Source: Lactiplantibacillus pentosus (GTDB taxonomy: Bacteria > Bacillota > Bacilli > Lactobacillales > Lactobacillaceae). From it: a stretch of DNA of 64,000 nucleotides. Numbering within the stretch: the stretch's first letter is position 1; each line of letters starts with the position of its first letter. The stretch lies in contig NZ_CP032757.1 in assembly GCF_003641185.1 (NCBI RefSeq), positions 434,001 through 498,000 of the forward strand, in the 5' to 3' direction. Position numbers and translations under genes: made by a program. Shown piece after piece: positions 8,393 to 16,474 of this stretch. The notes below the pieces were generated by a model. It had not been told where the DNA came from. It saw nothing but the letters and a program-made list of their open reading frames with translations, and searched no databases.

Positions 8393-9718
8393 ATGATTGT
8401 CCTTAGTGTTATGGACTCATTTTATCAAGGGTTGGCTTGTATGCTCATCATCTTTATATGGTATTACTACATAATTGGTGTGTTAAGGTGGCGCACAGTT
8501 ATTTTAGCGGCCCTTTTGGCGTTCATATGGGCAATTATAAGTGTGTTTTTGGTAGATGCTGTGTTCTTTGCAATTATTGCAGTTAATATTTTATCGCAAC
8601 TTATCAGAAAACGACGTCTGAATTATTTTCAGACTGGTACGTTGATGTTAGTAAACAGTGTTCAAATTTTATTTTCAAACATCGCCATATTTATTGGAAG
8701 AATGATGATTCTGGCATATGCTCAGATAAATAATGGGGATGTTAACTCATCGCACTATTTAATTTTAATATACATCATCATGTTGATTATCATGAATGCG
8801 ACAATGTTTTTTGTCCTAAAGAGGCGCATCTCCATAGTGATTGCACGAATTAATGAGTTGAACTTGGGCAAGCCAATCTTTGGAATGTCGTTGATTCTAT
8901 TTATTGCTGTAGAGGGGATTATACTGCTCAGTTTTTATAAAAAGATTACAGCAACGATTCAGGTACCATTGATTATAGCGTTTTTCATTATGATGATAAT
9001 GATGCTATGGCAGATGTACTTCTTTATTAGTTCATACACCAAGAAGCAGGCAGCCGATTATCAAGCACAACAAAATGCGCAACTCAACGATTATTTAAAG
9101 AGTGTGGAGCGGCAATACCTCGAACTGCGAAAGTTCAAGCACGATTACAAGAACTTGATGCTATCGCTACAGGATTCGTTAACCAACGGTAATTCTCCAG
9201 AACAAACCGAATACTTCAAAGAATTAATTGCCCAAAGCGCGGTGGAGACTTCGTTAGATAGTGGCAAAATTGTCAAAGTTCAGCATTTAGGCAACGAAAC
9301 GCTACGTGGCTTGATCGTGCAAAAATTTCTAGACGCACAGGCACAGGGCATCAATTTAACTGTCGAACTTAATACTGAAAACTTTGTGATCCACCATGAG
9401 TTAGTAGATATAATCCGAATTGTTGGGAATTTATTGGACAATGCGATCGAAGCTACTCAGGCGACCGCAGATAAGCAGATAATTTGTGCTTTCAACACGC
9501 TAAATGGGACCAAAGAAATTTCGGTAAGAAATCCCACAAATCAAAAAATTGATGCGAATAAAGTGTTTGAGTTAGGTGTGTCTACCAAGGGGGCTCAGCG
9601 CGGTTTCGGCTTGTCGAATGTCCATCAACTAGTTGCACAGCACCGGAACTTCTTCCTGGATATGAATAGTCAGGATAGCCAAGTGGTGATGACGCTAACG
9701 GTAGTGGAGGAAGATTGA
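8393..9718 (+). CDS. HPK10-type sensor histidine kinase, copy 1
   Basis: This peptide-pheromone sensor kinase is of the PlnB/ComD/AgrC type. Residues 1-215 hold about six to seven membrane segments. The cytoplasmic part has the H-box FKHDYKN with His250, the N-box NLLDNAIEA and the glycine-rich GFGLSNV. From about Tyr223 to the end it matches the kinase at 9811 with only two residue differences, while the membrane halves differ strongly. No response-regulator gene follows, unlike the usual pln order. The membrane half sets ligand specificity in this family, so the pair probably senses two different peptides and signals to the same partner. Confidence 0.88.
   Translation: MIVLSVMDSFYQGLACMLIIFIWYYYIIGVLRWRTVILAALLAFIWAIISVFLVDAVFFAIIAVNILSQLIRKRRLNYFQTGTLMLVNSVQILFSNIAIFIGRMMILAYAQINNGDVNSSHYLILIYIIMLIIMNATMFFVLKRRISIVIARINELNLGKPIFGMSLILFIAVEGIILLSFYKKITATIQVPLIIAFFIMMIMMLWQMYFFISSYTKKQAADYQAQQNAQLNDYLKSVERQYLELRKFKHDYKNLMLSLQDSLTNGNSPEQTEYFKELIAQSAVETSLDSGKIVKVQHLGNETLRGLIVQKFLDAQAQGINLTVELNTENFVIHHELVDIIRIVGNLLDNAIEATQATADKQIICAFNTLNGTKEISVRNPTNQKIDANKVFELGVSTKGAQRGFGLSNVHQLVAQHRNFFLDMNSQDSQVVMTLTVVEED
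9059..9718 (+). repeat. nearly identical kinase-domain block, copy 1
   Basis: The block from about 9059 to the stop codon at 9718 matches 10493-11151 almost base for base, with only scattered mostly synonymous changes. Upstream coding sequence is far more diverged. The sharp boundary suggests recent gene conversion or domain replacement. Confidence 0.85.
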
Positions 9719-9810
9719 ATTGACCTTGGTAATGATTTAAGCGTGTTTCAGAGATGCACGGCTACAATTTTACAAATCTTTGATAAAGGATAATTTAGGT
9801 GGTGTTCTAT

Positions 9811-11151
9811 ATGCTGGATTTTGGTGTCGTTGATACCTTTTACCAAGGATTTGCCTCTATCTTAGTCGTTTTATTATGGTATTGTTTTTTGTCCGGTTTA
9901 TTGAATTGGATGAGCTTCTTGAAGATAGTGGGTGCAACATTTATTTGGGGAATATTGAGTGTGCTTGTTGCAGACTTTATTTTTCTAATTATGATATTGA
10001 TGAATTTTGCTCGTCAATTGATTCAGGAAAAAAAGCTGAATTACGCTAAAAGCAGTATTTTTCTCTCGGTTGTGACGATTCAAATTTTGATTGGAAATAT
10101 TGCCATGTTTGTAGGCAGGATGATTGTTAGAGGACTGTATGATGTTTCTAACCTAATGGGGATGCAGCATTATACGCATGAGCTGTTAATCGTATATATT
10201 GCAGTTCTGCTTACTATTAATGGCATTTTGTTATTCTTTTATAGACGGTACTGGAATAAAGTATCATCTGTGGCTCAGAAGATAAAGGAATTGAATTTGA
10301 ACAAATCGTTGTTTGAGTTGATTCTAATATTGTACGTTGCTATTGAGAGCATTATGTTAATAAGCCTAAACGAGAATATTACGGCGACGATTCAACTAGC
10401 TTTAATAACCGCATTTATTGTGATGCTGCTGATGATGTTGTGGCAGATGGTCTTCTTTGTTCGATCATATATGAAAAAGCAGGAGGCTAGTTATCAAGCA
10501 CAACAAAATGCGCAACTCAACGATTATTTAAAGAGTGTGGAGCGGCAATATCTCGAATTGCGAAAGTTCAAGCACGATTACAAGAACTTGATGCTATCGC
10601 TACAGGATTCGTTAACCAACGGAAATTCTCCAGAGCAAACGGAATACTTCAAAGAATTAATTGCCCAAAGTGCGGTGGAGACTTCACTGGATAGTGGCAA
10701 AATTGTCAAAGTTCAGCACTTAGGCAACGAAACGCTACGTGGCTTAATCGTGCAAAAATTCCTTGACGCACAGGCACAGGGCATCAATTTAACAGTCGAA
10801 CTTAACACTGAAAACTTTGTGATCCACCATGAGTTAGTAGATATAATCCGAATTGTTGGGAATTTATTGGACAATGCGATCGAAGCTACTCAGGCGACCG
10901 CAGATAAGCAGATAATTTGTGCTTTCAACACGCTAAATGGGACCAAAGAAATTTCGGTAAGAAATCCCACAAATCAAAAAATCGATGCGAATAAAGTGTT
11001 TGAGTTAGGCGTGTCTACCAAGGGGGCTCAGCGCGGTTTCGGCTTATCGAATGTCCATCAACTAGTTGTACAGCACCGGAACTTCTTCCTGGATATGAAT
11101 AGTCAGGATAACCAAGTGGTGATGACGTTAACGGTAGTGGAGGAAGATTGA
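9811..11151 (+). CDS. HPK10-type sensor histidine kinase, copy 2
   Basis: This is a second pheromone-type kinase of 446 residues, 92 bp after the first. The start at 9811 is chosen because AGGTGG lies 8 bp upstream and the N-terminus then aligns with copy 1 (VVDTFYQGF versus VMDSFYQGL). H-box, N-box and G-box are all intact. The membrane half is a diverged paralogue, whereas the last 219 residues differ from copy 1 only at A/V and S/N positions. It has no adjacent response regulator and is separated from the reverse-strand ABC genes by a terminator. Confidence 0.88.
   Translation: MLDFGVVDTFYQGFASILVVLLWYCFLSGLLNWMSFLKIVGATFIWGILSVLVADFIFLIMILMNFARQLIQEKKLNYAKSSIFLSVVTIQILIGNIAMFVGRMIVRGLYDVSNLMGMQHYTHELLIVYIAVLLTINGILLFFYRRYWNKVSSVAQKIKELNLNKSLFELILILYVAIESIMLISLNENITATIQLALITAFIVMLLMMLWQMVFFVRSYMKKQEASYQAQQNAQLNDYLKSVERQYLELRKFKHDYKNLMLSLQDSLTNGNSPEQTEYFKELIAQSAVETSLDSGKIVKVQHLGNETLRGLIVQKFLDAQAQGINLTVELNTENFVIHHELVDIIRIVGNLLDNAIEATQATADKQIICAFNTLNGTKEISVRNPTNQKIDANKVFELGVSTKGAQRGFGLSNVHQLVVQHRNFFLDMNSQDNQVVMTLTVVEED
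10493..11151 (+). repeat. nearly identical kinase-domain block, copy 2
   Basis: Partner of the block at 9059-9718. It starts at the same codon context (TATCAAGCACAACAAAATGC) and runs to the stop. Confidence 0.85.
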
Positions 11152-11255
11152 ATCATTTGGGCAGAGAAAACGTGGTATGAGCTGGCTTTGTTAGGTAAAA
11201 GCCATCCGTCGTGTCAGGCAGAGTTGAATCAAAAATGAAATTATCAGGACACATA

Positions 11256-11296
11256 AAAAGACGGGCTCATGGTTAAATTATTGAGCCCGTCTTTTA
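11256..11296. terminator. bidirectional terminator between kinase 2 and ABC genes
   Basis: AAAAGACGGGCTCA (11256-11269) pairs with TGAGCCCGTCTTTT (11282-11295). A on one side and T on the other allow function for both convergent units. Confidence 0.85.
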
Positions 11297-11348
11297 GTAT
11301 AGATTTGAACAGAATCTGAGTTTTAATGCTTAACTTCTGGATGACGTA

Positions 11349-11978
11349 CTAAAAAGCCGCTTTGAACGTGGAGATGTCCAATAGATCGTCTGCCCATTGA
11401 CTGACATGGTCATCATGAGTGGCGACGATGACTAGCTTGCCCTCATCAGCCATTTTACGCAAGCTTGTGAGCACTAATTCGCGGTTTTGCTGGTCTAGTG
11501 CTCCGGTCGGTTCATCTGCGAGTACGATAAGCGGGTTCTGTAAGCTTAAGCGGGTCAGTGCAACACGTTGCGCCTCACCCCCAGAGAGGGTGTATACTTT
11601 GCGCTTTAGGTAGGAACCATCTAAACCGTACTGTTCTAACTGTCGTGATAGTTCAGCGATACGATGATGCTTCACCAAGTTAAGATTTTGCTGAACGGAC
11701 GCTTCATCGATGAGTGCATAGTTCTGGAAGAGATACCCGATAAAATGACGGAAATATTCTAACGTTGGGATAGTGTTAATATTCCGATTATCTAGTAGAA
11801 TCTCACCGGATGTGAGCGTTTCAAGCTGTCCAATGCTATTTAAGAGGGTCGTTTTGCCACCTCCTGAAGGCCCAACCAGGGCATAGGTTCGACCAACCAT
11901 GAAGGTGTAGTTGACTTGATTGAAGACCGTGTAATCATCAAATCGTTTTTCACCATTAACAATTTTTAAGTCGTGCAT
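11349..11978 (-). CDS. ABC transporter ATP-binding protein, bacteriocin-associated type
   Basis: This is a 209-residue ATPase of the MacB/LolD-like exporter group. Walker A is GPSGGGKTT (36-44), the signature LSGGE (131-135) and Walker B VLADEP (152-157), with the H-loop His near the end (ATHDD). It lies 5 bp after the integral membrane gene on the same strand. Such pairs, an ATPase plus a seven-helix bacteriocin-associated membrane protein, occur in lactococcin 972-like operons and are thought to give immunity or export. The substrate cannot be told here. Confidence 0.88.
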   Translation of the reverse strand: MHDLKIVNGEKRFDDYTVFNQVNYTFMVGRTYALVGPSGGGKTTLLNSIGQLETLTSGEILLDNRNINTIPTLEYFRHFIGYLFQNYALIDEASVQQNLNLVKHHRIAELSRQLEQYGLDGSYLKRKVYTLSGGEAQRVALTRLSLQNPLIVLADEPTGALDQQNRELVLTSLRKMADEGKLVIVATHDDHVSQWADDLLDISTFKAAF

Positions 11979-11983
11979 GTTAG

Positions 11984-13981
11984 TTATTCTCCTTTAATCG
12001 TCTTGGCGACATGTTTGTTGAGCGAGTTGTTTTGGATGACCAATAATAGGCCTTCACCAATGTTTGACGTTATCAATAATGCAGTTACGATCACTGTATT
12101 TTTAGTGATTAACCAGACGATGACTGCTTCGAGTACACTCAATGCGAATGTGAGTGCCAAAAACGGGCCATAGATGGTTGTAAAACGTGTGCCTAAAAGT
12201 CGACGAATAGCGATTTTCTTTCGATTGTTATTAAAGTAAATACGATTAAAAGCGATGTTTTCTATCATGATAATCATCAATGAAATCAGAATGACAGTCA
12301 CAGATAGGTGGAGACTATTTTGAATTTTAGACAATTCTTTTAGTGCCCGGCTCTTAGTGTTAACAATTCCGCCAATTGTTCGAGTTAAATGCGTCTTATT
12401 CAGGCCATGCTTAATCGTTGCAACATTAGGACTTAAAAAAGCTTGATTAGACAAGTAAGTGGTCCAAACGCTGTTGGCATCAACGTTGCGTTTCGAGGTT
12501 CCACCGAGTGATTCACTAGACAGGACAACAATAACCGGATCCTGGGCGTAACCGTCATAATACCCCATATCTAAAGCGTCCGCACTATAGGTAAAGAACT
12601 GCTGATGGTTCTTGATTTTAATGGCCTTAATTGGTAAGCTTTGGCCGGTTTTTGCTTGGGCGTTGTTGAGATATAAATAGTCACGATAATTTTTCAGAAT
12701 CGCACGTCGATTCGCATAGTCACTTGCGGGTATAAGTACATAGGTTGTCTTAGATTTTGCCGGTACAGACAGCTGATGTCCATTAGATGCGACAACTTGA
12801 TTAACTTTTAAATATTCAGCATTCACTGTCAGCACATTGCCATTGAACATATCCATAACATCACTTTTACCAGCGTCCCAGCCACCATAGTTAACCAGCA
12901 TACCGTGATGATTCTCGAGGTATTTGAAAAATAATGCAGTGTTATGATTCTCTTGATTGCTTTCAGTAGATTCGGTTCCGGTGAGTGGGGCTAAATTCAT
13001 CGTGTAGTAGTTCTTGCCCTGCGTCCAACTGGAAAGCTGTTGATTAAGTTGGCGCTCTTGCTGGATGGTCCCAAGGAGTGCGACGAAGGCAGTACAAGCA
13101 AATACTTCAACAACCACTTTGATGACCATATTGATATAAAAGGATAATTTACTTTTTGAATTTCCTTTGATAGCGGCGGTGATCGTTTTCTCAGAATGCG
13201 ACTTAGCTCGGATGATTGCGGCAATCAGCGAGACAATCAGTGCCAGTAAATATAGAAAGCCAGCGAAATAGAGCATAATGCGATAGATGCGAGTATAGTG
13301 AGCGAACCACATGTAACCAGCGATTGCGGTCAGGCCGACTAGATAGATGCTTAGGAAAGCTGCTTGATCATCTAAAAAGCTATCGCATGCATCATCAAAG
13401 TTAGACATACCAAGTAATCTGCGGATGTTGGCTTTTTTTAAATCTGTTAAGTTAGCAAGAATTAAGACAATGCCCATAACTAAAAAGGCCAGCACTAGCA
13501 GGCTGAATATCTGATTAGTGTTTAAAAAGTTCCAGATGTTCCAATTCCAGCTCTCATTAATATGAGTATAGTGGATACCGTTACGTGCAAACATTTTCTC
13601 AATGGAAGCTTGATTAGTCTTTCCGATAAAATAGAGTGGGTAGCGAATATCACTCGTTAGCAATTGAGATTTGGTCGCAACAGTCCCAGTTGGCAAAGAG
13701 AGGGGTTTACCATAAACATACATCTTAGTGCTGGTGGTATTACCGCCATCAACCATTGGCACATTAAAAACTTTAATCGCTGAGATATTGTGCGACTGCG
13801 TATAATTTTGGATGACTCGATTAAATTTGTCAGCGTTGACACCGTTTGTCATACCAGAGATTTCATATGAAACGTGGCTCGTTTCGATGTATGTTGACCC
13901 CAAGGATCGAACAAACGCAAAAATGAGAATTAAACAAATTGAACTAATAATACCAATGACGATTCGTCTTACTTTATTCAA
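11984..13981 (-). CDS. bacteriocin-associated integral membrane protein (DUF1430-like ABC permease)
   Basis: This 665-residue membrane protein has a first TM near the N-terminus, a large extracytoplasmic domain (about 30-145), a helix cluster near 155-270, a second extracytoplasmic domain (about 305-555) and a C-terminal helix cluster with the FtsX-like segment NNRKKIAIRRLLG. The layout and size match the bacteriocin-associated seven-TM family (DUF1430) found with a small ABC ATPase, which follows directly. A GGAGG site lies 5-10 bp upstream of the ATG. No lactococcin 972-like gene was seen next to it. Two palindromes lie in the upstream gap. Confidence 0.75.
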   Translation of the reverse strand: MNKVRRIVIGIISSICLILIFAFVRSLGSTYIETSHVSYEISGMTNGVNADKFNRVIQNYTQSHNISAIKVFNVPMVDGGNTTSTKMYVYGKPLSLPTGTVATKSQLLTSDIRYPLYFIGKTNQASIEKMFARNGIHYTHINESWNWNIWNFLNTNQIFSLLVLAFLVMGIVLILANLTDLKKANIRRLLGMSNFDDACDSFLDDQAAFLSIYLVGLTAIAGYMWFAHYTRIYRIMLYFAGFLYLLALIVSLIAAIIRAKSHSEKTITAAIKGNSKSKLSFYINMVIKVVVEVFACTAFVALLGTIQQERQLNQQLSSWTQGKNYYTMNLAPLTGTESTESNQENHNTALFFKYLENHHGMLVNYGGWDAGKSDVMDMFNGNVLTVNAEYLKVNQVVASNGHQLSVPAKSKTTYVLIPASDYANRRAILKNYRDYLYLNNAQAKTGQSLPIKAIKIKNHQQFFTYSADALDMGYYDGYAQDPVIVVLSSESLGGTSKRNVDANSVWTTYLSNQAFLSPNVATIKHGLNKTHLTRTIGGIVNTKSRALKELSKIQNSLHLSVTVILISLMIIMIENIAFNRIYFNNNRKKIAIRRLLGTRFTTIYGPFLALTFALSVLEAVIVWLITKNTVIVTALLITSNIGEGLLLVIQNNSLNKHVAKTIKGE

Positions 13982-14066
13982 GATACTGCCTCCAGTGGCG
14001 TGGTAGTGGTCACTGCTATTCGATAATCAATAAATCAATATTTTATTAACGAACAGGAACAGTGAG

Positions 14067-14105
14067 CAGGTTGAACATTTAACCTGTATCGTATCATAAT
14101 GATAC
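14067..14105. promoter_or_regulatory. two adjacent palindromes, candidate operators upstream of the ABC genes
   Basis: CAGGTT-N8-AACCTG (14067-14086) is followed immediately by the perfect 15-bp palindrome GTATCAT-A-ATGATAC (14091-14105). They lie 86-124 bp upstream of the reverse-strand permease start. The dyad form suggests repressor binding. Neither is a terminator, as no T-run is attached. Confidence 0.5.
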
Positions 14106-14280
14106 ATGCTGGGTCGATAATTCTTTTAATACAGTCACTAGTGAAGGTAGGCTGGCCAGGTCGTACGATGAAGCGAAAGCGCACGCGCTGGCATAACCAG
14201 CCGGTAGGAAGCTAAATTGCTTTTATGGTATTATCAAATCAGCAGAAATTTATAACTATCGTTCGTTAGCGTCAAAAATA

Positions 14281-14837
14281 AATTTCATCATCGTCAGTCT
14301 CAGCGCACAAAATGACATGGCAACATTGAAAACTGATCTAGCGGATGCGACCGAGAATCAGGGGTTAGATACTAGTCTCAATGATGTCAAAATGGCTCAG
14401 GTACAACCTCTAAAAGACGAGTCGGTGCGTGGTTTGATCGTCAGGAATTTTTTTACGCGAAAAGGTGTGGGGCTAATTTAAGTCTTGGAATTTCCAGTGA
14501 GGCCTTTCAAATTAAAGTTAATATTGCGGTAGTTATCCGAATTATCGGTAATTTATTGGACAATGCAATCGAGCAAGCACAGAAAATGACTGATAAGACG
14601 GTTACTATCACTTTTAATAAGATTGACGATACAACAGAAATTTCAATTAATAATGCGATTGATTCGAATTTTGAGCGAAGCAAGTTATTTCAGACGGGCT
14701 ACTCCACTAAGGGGACTAACCGCGGATTAGGGCTTGCCAACGTACGTGAATTGGTCAATCAGCATCATGATTTTTATTTAAATATTGATAGTGAGCGTGG
14801 TTATGTCACCATGACCTTAATCATTAATGGAGGGTAA
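14281..14837 (+). pseudogene. remnant of a pheromone sensor kinase
   Basis: The reading frame resembles the kinase at 16475 from just after its H-box to the end. NFIIVSLSAQND parallels NLIASLNAQND, and ESVRGLIVRNFF parallels DTLRGLIVQKFF. A frameshift near 14460-14475 then moves reading into GANLSLGISSEAF, followed by an intact N-box NLLDNAIEQ and G-box RGLGLANV. The membrane half and the phosphorylated His are absent, so it cannot work as a kinase. It lies 4 bp before an intact regulator gene, whose original partner it probably was. Confidence 0.8.
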
Positions 14838-14841
14838 ATAA

Positions 14842-15597
14842 GTGTTTCCAATATATTTATACGAGGATAATCGTGAACAACGTGAAAGTTATCAAAAAAC
14901 AATCATTAACACGGTCATGATTAATGAATATGCCATGGAATTAATTATCGCAACGACAAATCAGCAAGAGATTCTCGCGGATATGAGTCAGCGACGGGAT
15001 GGCTTGTTCTTTCTTGATATGGAGATTGGAGAAAATGAACAGGCGGGATTGGAACTTGCCAGTGAGATTCGGCGGCAGTTGCCACTAGCAAAAATTGTCT
15101 TCATCACGACCCATGATGAATTGTCGTTTGTCACGCTAGAACGGCGAATCGCACCACTTGACTATATTCTGAAGGATCAATCAGCAGAGCAGATTATGCA
15201 GAAAATCGCCAAAGATATCAAATTAACGCAACAGATGCTTGAGAAGACCAGCGACCAGTTGCCCGAGGTGTTCAGTTATAAAATCGGGACGCGTCTTTTC
15301 ACGTTGGCGGATGTGATTATGTTAAGTACCCATAAGGATCGGCCGGGAAATGTGACGCTCAGTACGGCCAACAGGTTAGCTGAATTTCCAGGAAATTTGA
15401 GCGCAATTGCTGACAAGCATCCGAGCCTGTTTAGATGTGATAAAAGTGCCTTAGTGAATTTGAGCCATGTTCAAAGTTTTGATTCTCAAAAACGGGAGCT
15501 CTTGCTGGATGGCGGCATCAAGTGTGACGTCTCGTTTCGGCGGACCCGTGAATTGAATAAGATATTGAAAAATGCTGATGGTGACTGTTTGAAATGA
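14842..15597 (+). CDS. LytTR-family response regulator (PlnC/PlnD-like)
   Basis: The product has 251 residues. An N-terminal receiver domain has the phospho-acceptor Asp59 in FFLDMEIG, acidic EDN at 8-10 and the switch region ITTHDE. A C-terminal LytTR DNA-binding domain (about 145-245) contains FRCDKSALVNL and FRRTRELNKILK. A GTG start follows GGAGGG. PlnC and PlnD bind TACGTTAAT direct repeats with a 21-bp period as dimers, and four such promoters are present in this window. As the only intact regulator here, it may serve the two partnerless kinases at 8393 and 9811. Confidence 0.88.
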   Translation: MFPIYLYEDNREQRESYQKTIINTVMINEYAMELIIATTNQQEILADMSQRRDGLFFLDMEIGENEQAGLELASEIRRQLPLAKIVFITTHDELSFVTLERRIAPLDYILKDQSAEQIMQKIAKDIKLTQQMLEKTSDQLPEVFSYKIGTRLFTLADVIMLSTHKDRPGNVTLSTANRLAEFPGNLSAIADKHPSLFRCDKSALVNLSHVQSFDSQKRELLLDGGIKCDVSFRRTRELNKILKNADGDCLK

Positions 15598-15623
15598 TCA
15601 TGCGAGAGATTCATTAGCCAAAT

Positions 15624-15668
15624 GAGCATCGTGACATAGAAGTAAGCCTTCTTTGCCACGATGCTTAT
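15624..15668 (+). terminator. terminator after the response regulator
   Basis: GAGCATCGTG (15624-15633) pairs with CACGATGCTT (15657-15666), followed by a T-rich stretch. Confidence 0.75.
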
Positions 15669-15777
15669 TTTCGTGTGAATGGATTTTACCATCTATTTTT
15701 GATTATTTGTTTTTTTAAAATTAGCCATGTGAATAATTACAGCTAATCGTATATTTATAGAGCCTATTTAAAAATGG

Positions 15778-15825
15778 TAACGAGATCTGCTTGAGTCGTT
15801 GTACTCAGGCAAGTCTCGTTTTTGG
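15778..15825. terminator. isolated strong hairpin with T-run
   Basis: AACGAGA-TC-TGCTTGAGT pairs with ACTCAGGCA-AG-TCTCGTT, followed by TTTTT. No gene ends just before it on either strand. It may be left over from a lost gene or may end a small transcript. Confidence 0.6.
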
Positions 15826-16057
15826 GGGGATGCTGAGCCAAATAAAGAGAGGATGCATAGCTCGTATTGAGCAACATTTCGTTGATTGCAGGCATTGAAT
15901 AAATTGGATGCAGCCTTAGTATAAGCGCCTCGAGTTGGTATCGATTTACAAATCCAGACGCCACCGTCTCCTACACCAAATATAGCGGCATTAATATCTA
16001 TAGGGGAGTTTTTTTGTGGGCCTTGGTCGTATTATTGTTGAATATTAAGTGCAAATT

Positions 16058-16125
16058 TACGTTTGAAGTCCAAAAATGTACGTTAATAAGAATAACAAAA
16101 TTTCAGATCGAAATTGCTCTATCAT
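16058..16125 (+). promoter_or_regulatory. pln-type regulated promoter 3, plnA promoter
   Basis: TACGTTTGA (16058-16066) and TACGTTAAT (16079-16087) are spaced 21 bp. TATCAT (16120-16125) is the -10 box. The right repeat equals the published PlnC/PlnD consensus half-site. Confidence 0.85.
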
Positions 16126-16145
16126 GGATATGTGAGGTGATTGTT

Positions 16146-16290
16146 GTGAAAATTAAGATTAAGCATGTAAAGCAGTGTGAGTAATAACGAAATGCAGAAA
16201 ATCGCTGGTGGGAAGAGTAACACGTATTCGTTACAAATGGGATCGGTTGTACGTACGGCAACAAAAATATTTAAAAAAATGGAATGGTGA
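16146..16290 (+). pseudogene. plnA: plantaricin A-like pheromone gene with frameshift
   Basis: A GTG start 5 bp after GAGGTGA begins VKIKIKHVKQ, which matches the plantaricin A leader. One extra base near 16176-16179 then throws the frame into TAA. Reading resumes +1 as SNNEMQKIAGG, with the double-glycine cleavage site, followed by KSNTYSLQMGSVVRTATKIF and KKMEW, then TGA at 16288. Plantaricin A has KSSAYSLQMG at the same place and ends in KKWGW. The mature part is therefore recognisable but changed, and the leader is out of frame. A GTG at 16177 could give only an 11-residue leader with no ribosome site. Confidence 0.85.
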
Positions 16291-16474
16291 ATTGATGTGT
16301 TGAGTGTCTACTCTTCTAAGGTGTAAATTGTTCGAATATTGCTAGTTCAAGTTGGTTAATGAGTCACAGCTCTTGAAAAGAATACTGTAAAATGATAGCT
16401 TGCTAATAAAGTAAATTAACAAATATTATTTTATATTAGCTAATGAGACGATAAAACACTTTAGGGGGAGTACT

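Noticed and set aside
15764..15964. Reverse-strand frame with GVGDGGVWICKSIPTRGAYT upstream of its GTG, looking like a Gly-rich bacteriocin
   Set aside because: It has no ATG or double-glycine leader in the right place, it changes frame relative to the best ribosome site, and it includes the terminator-like hairpin at 15778-15825.
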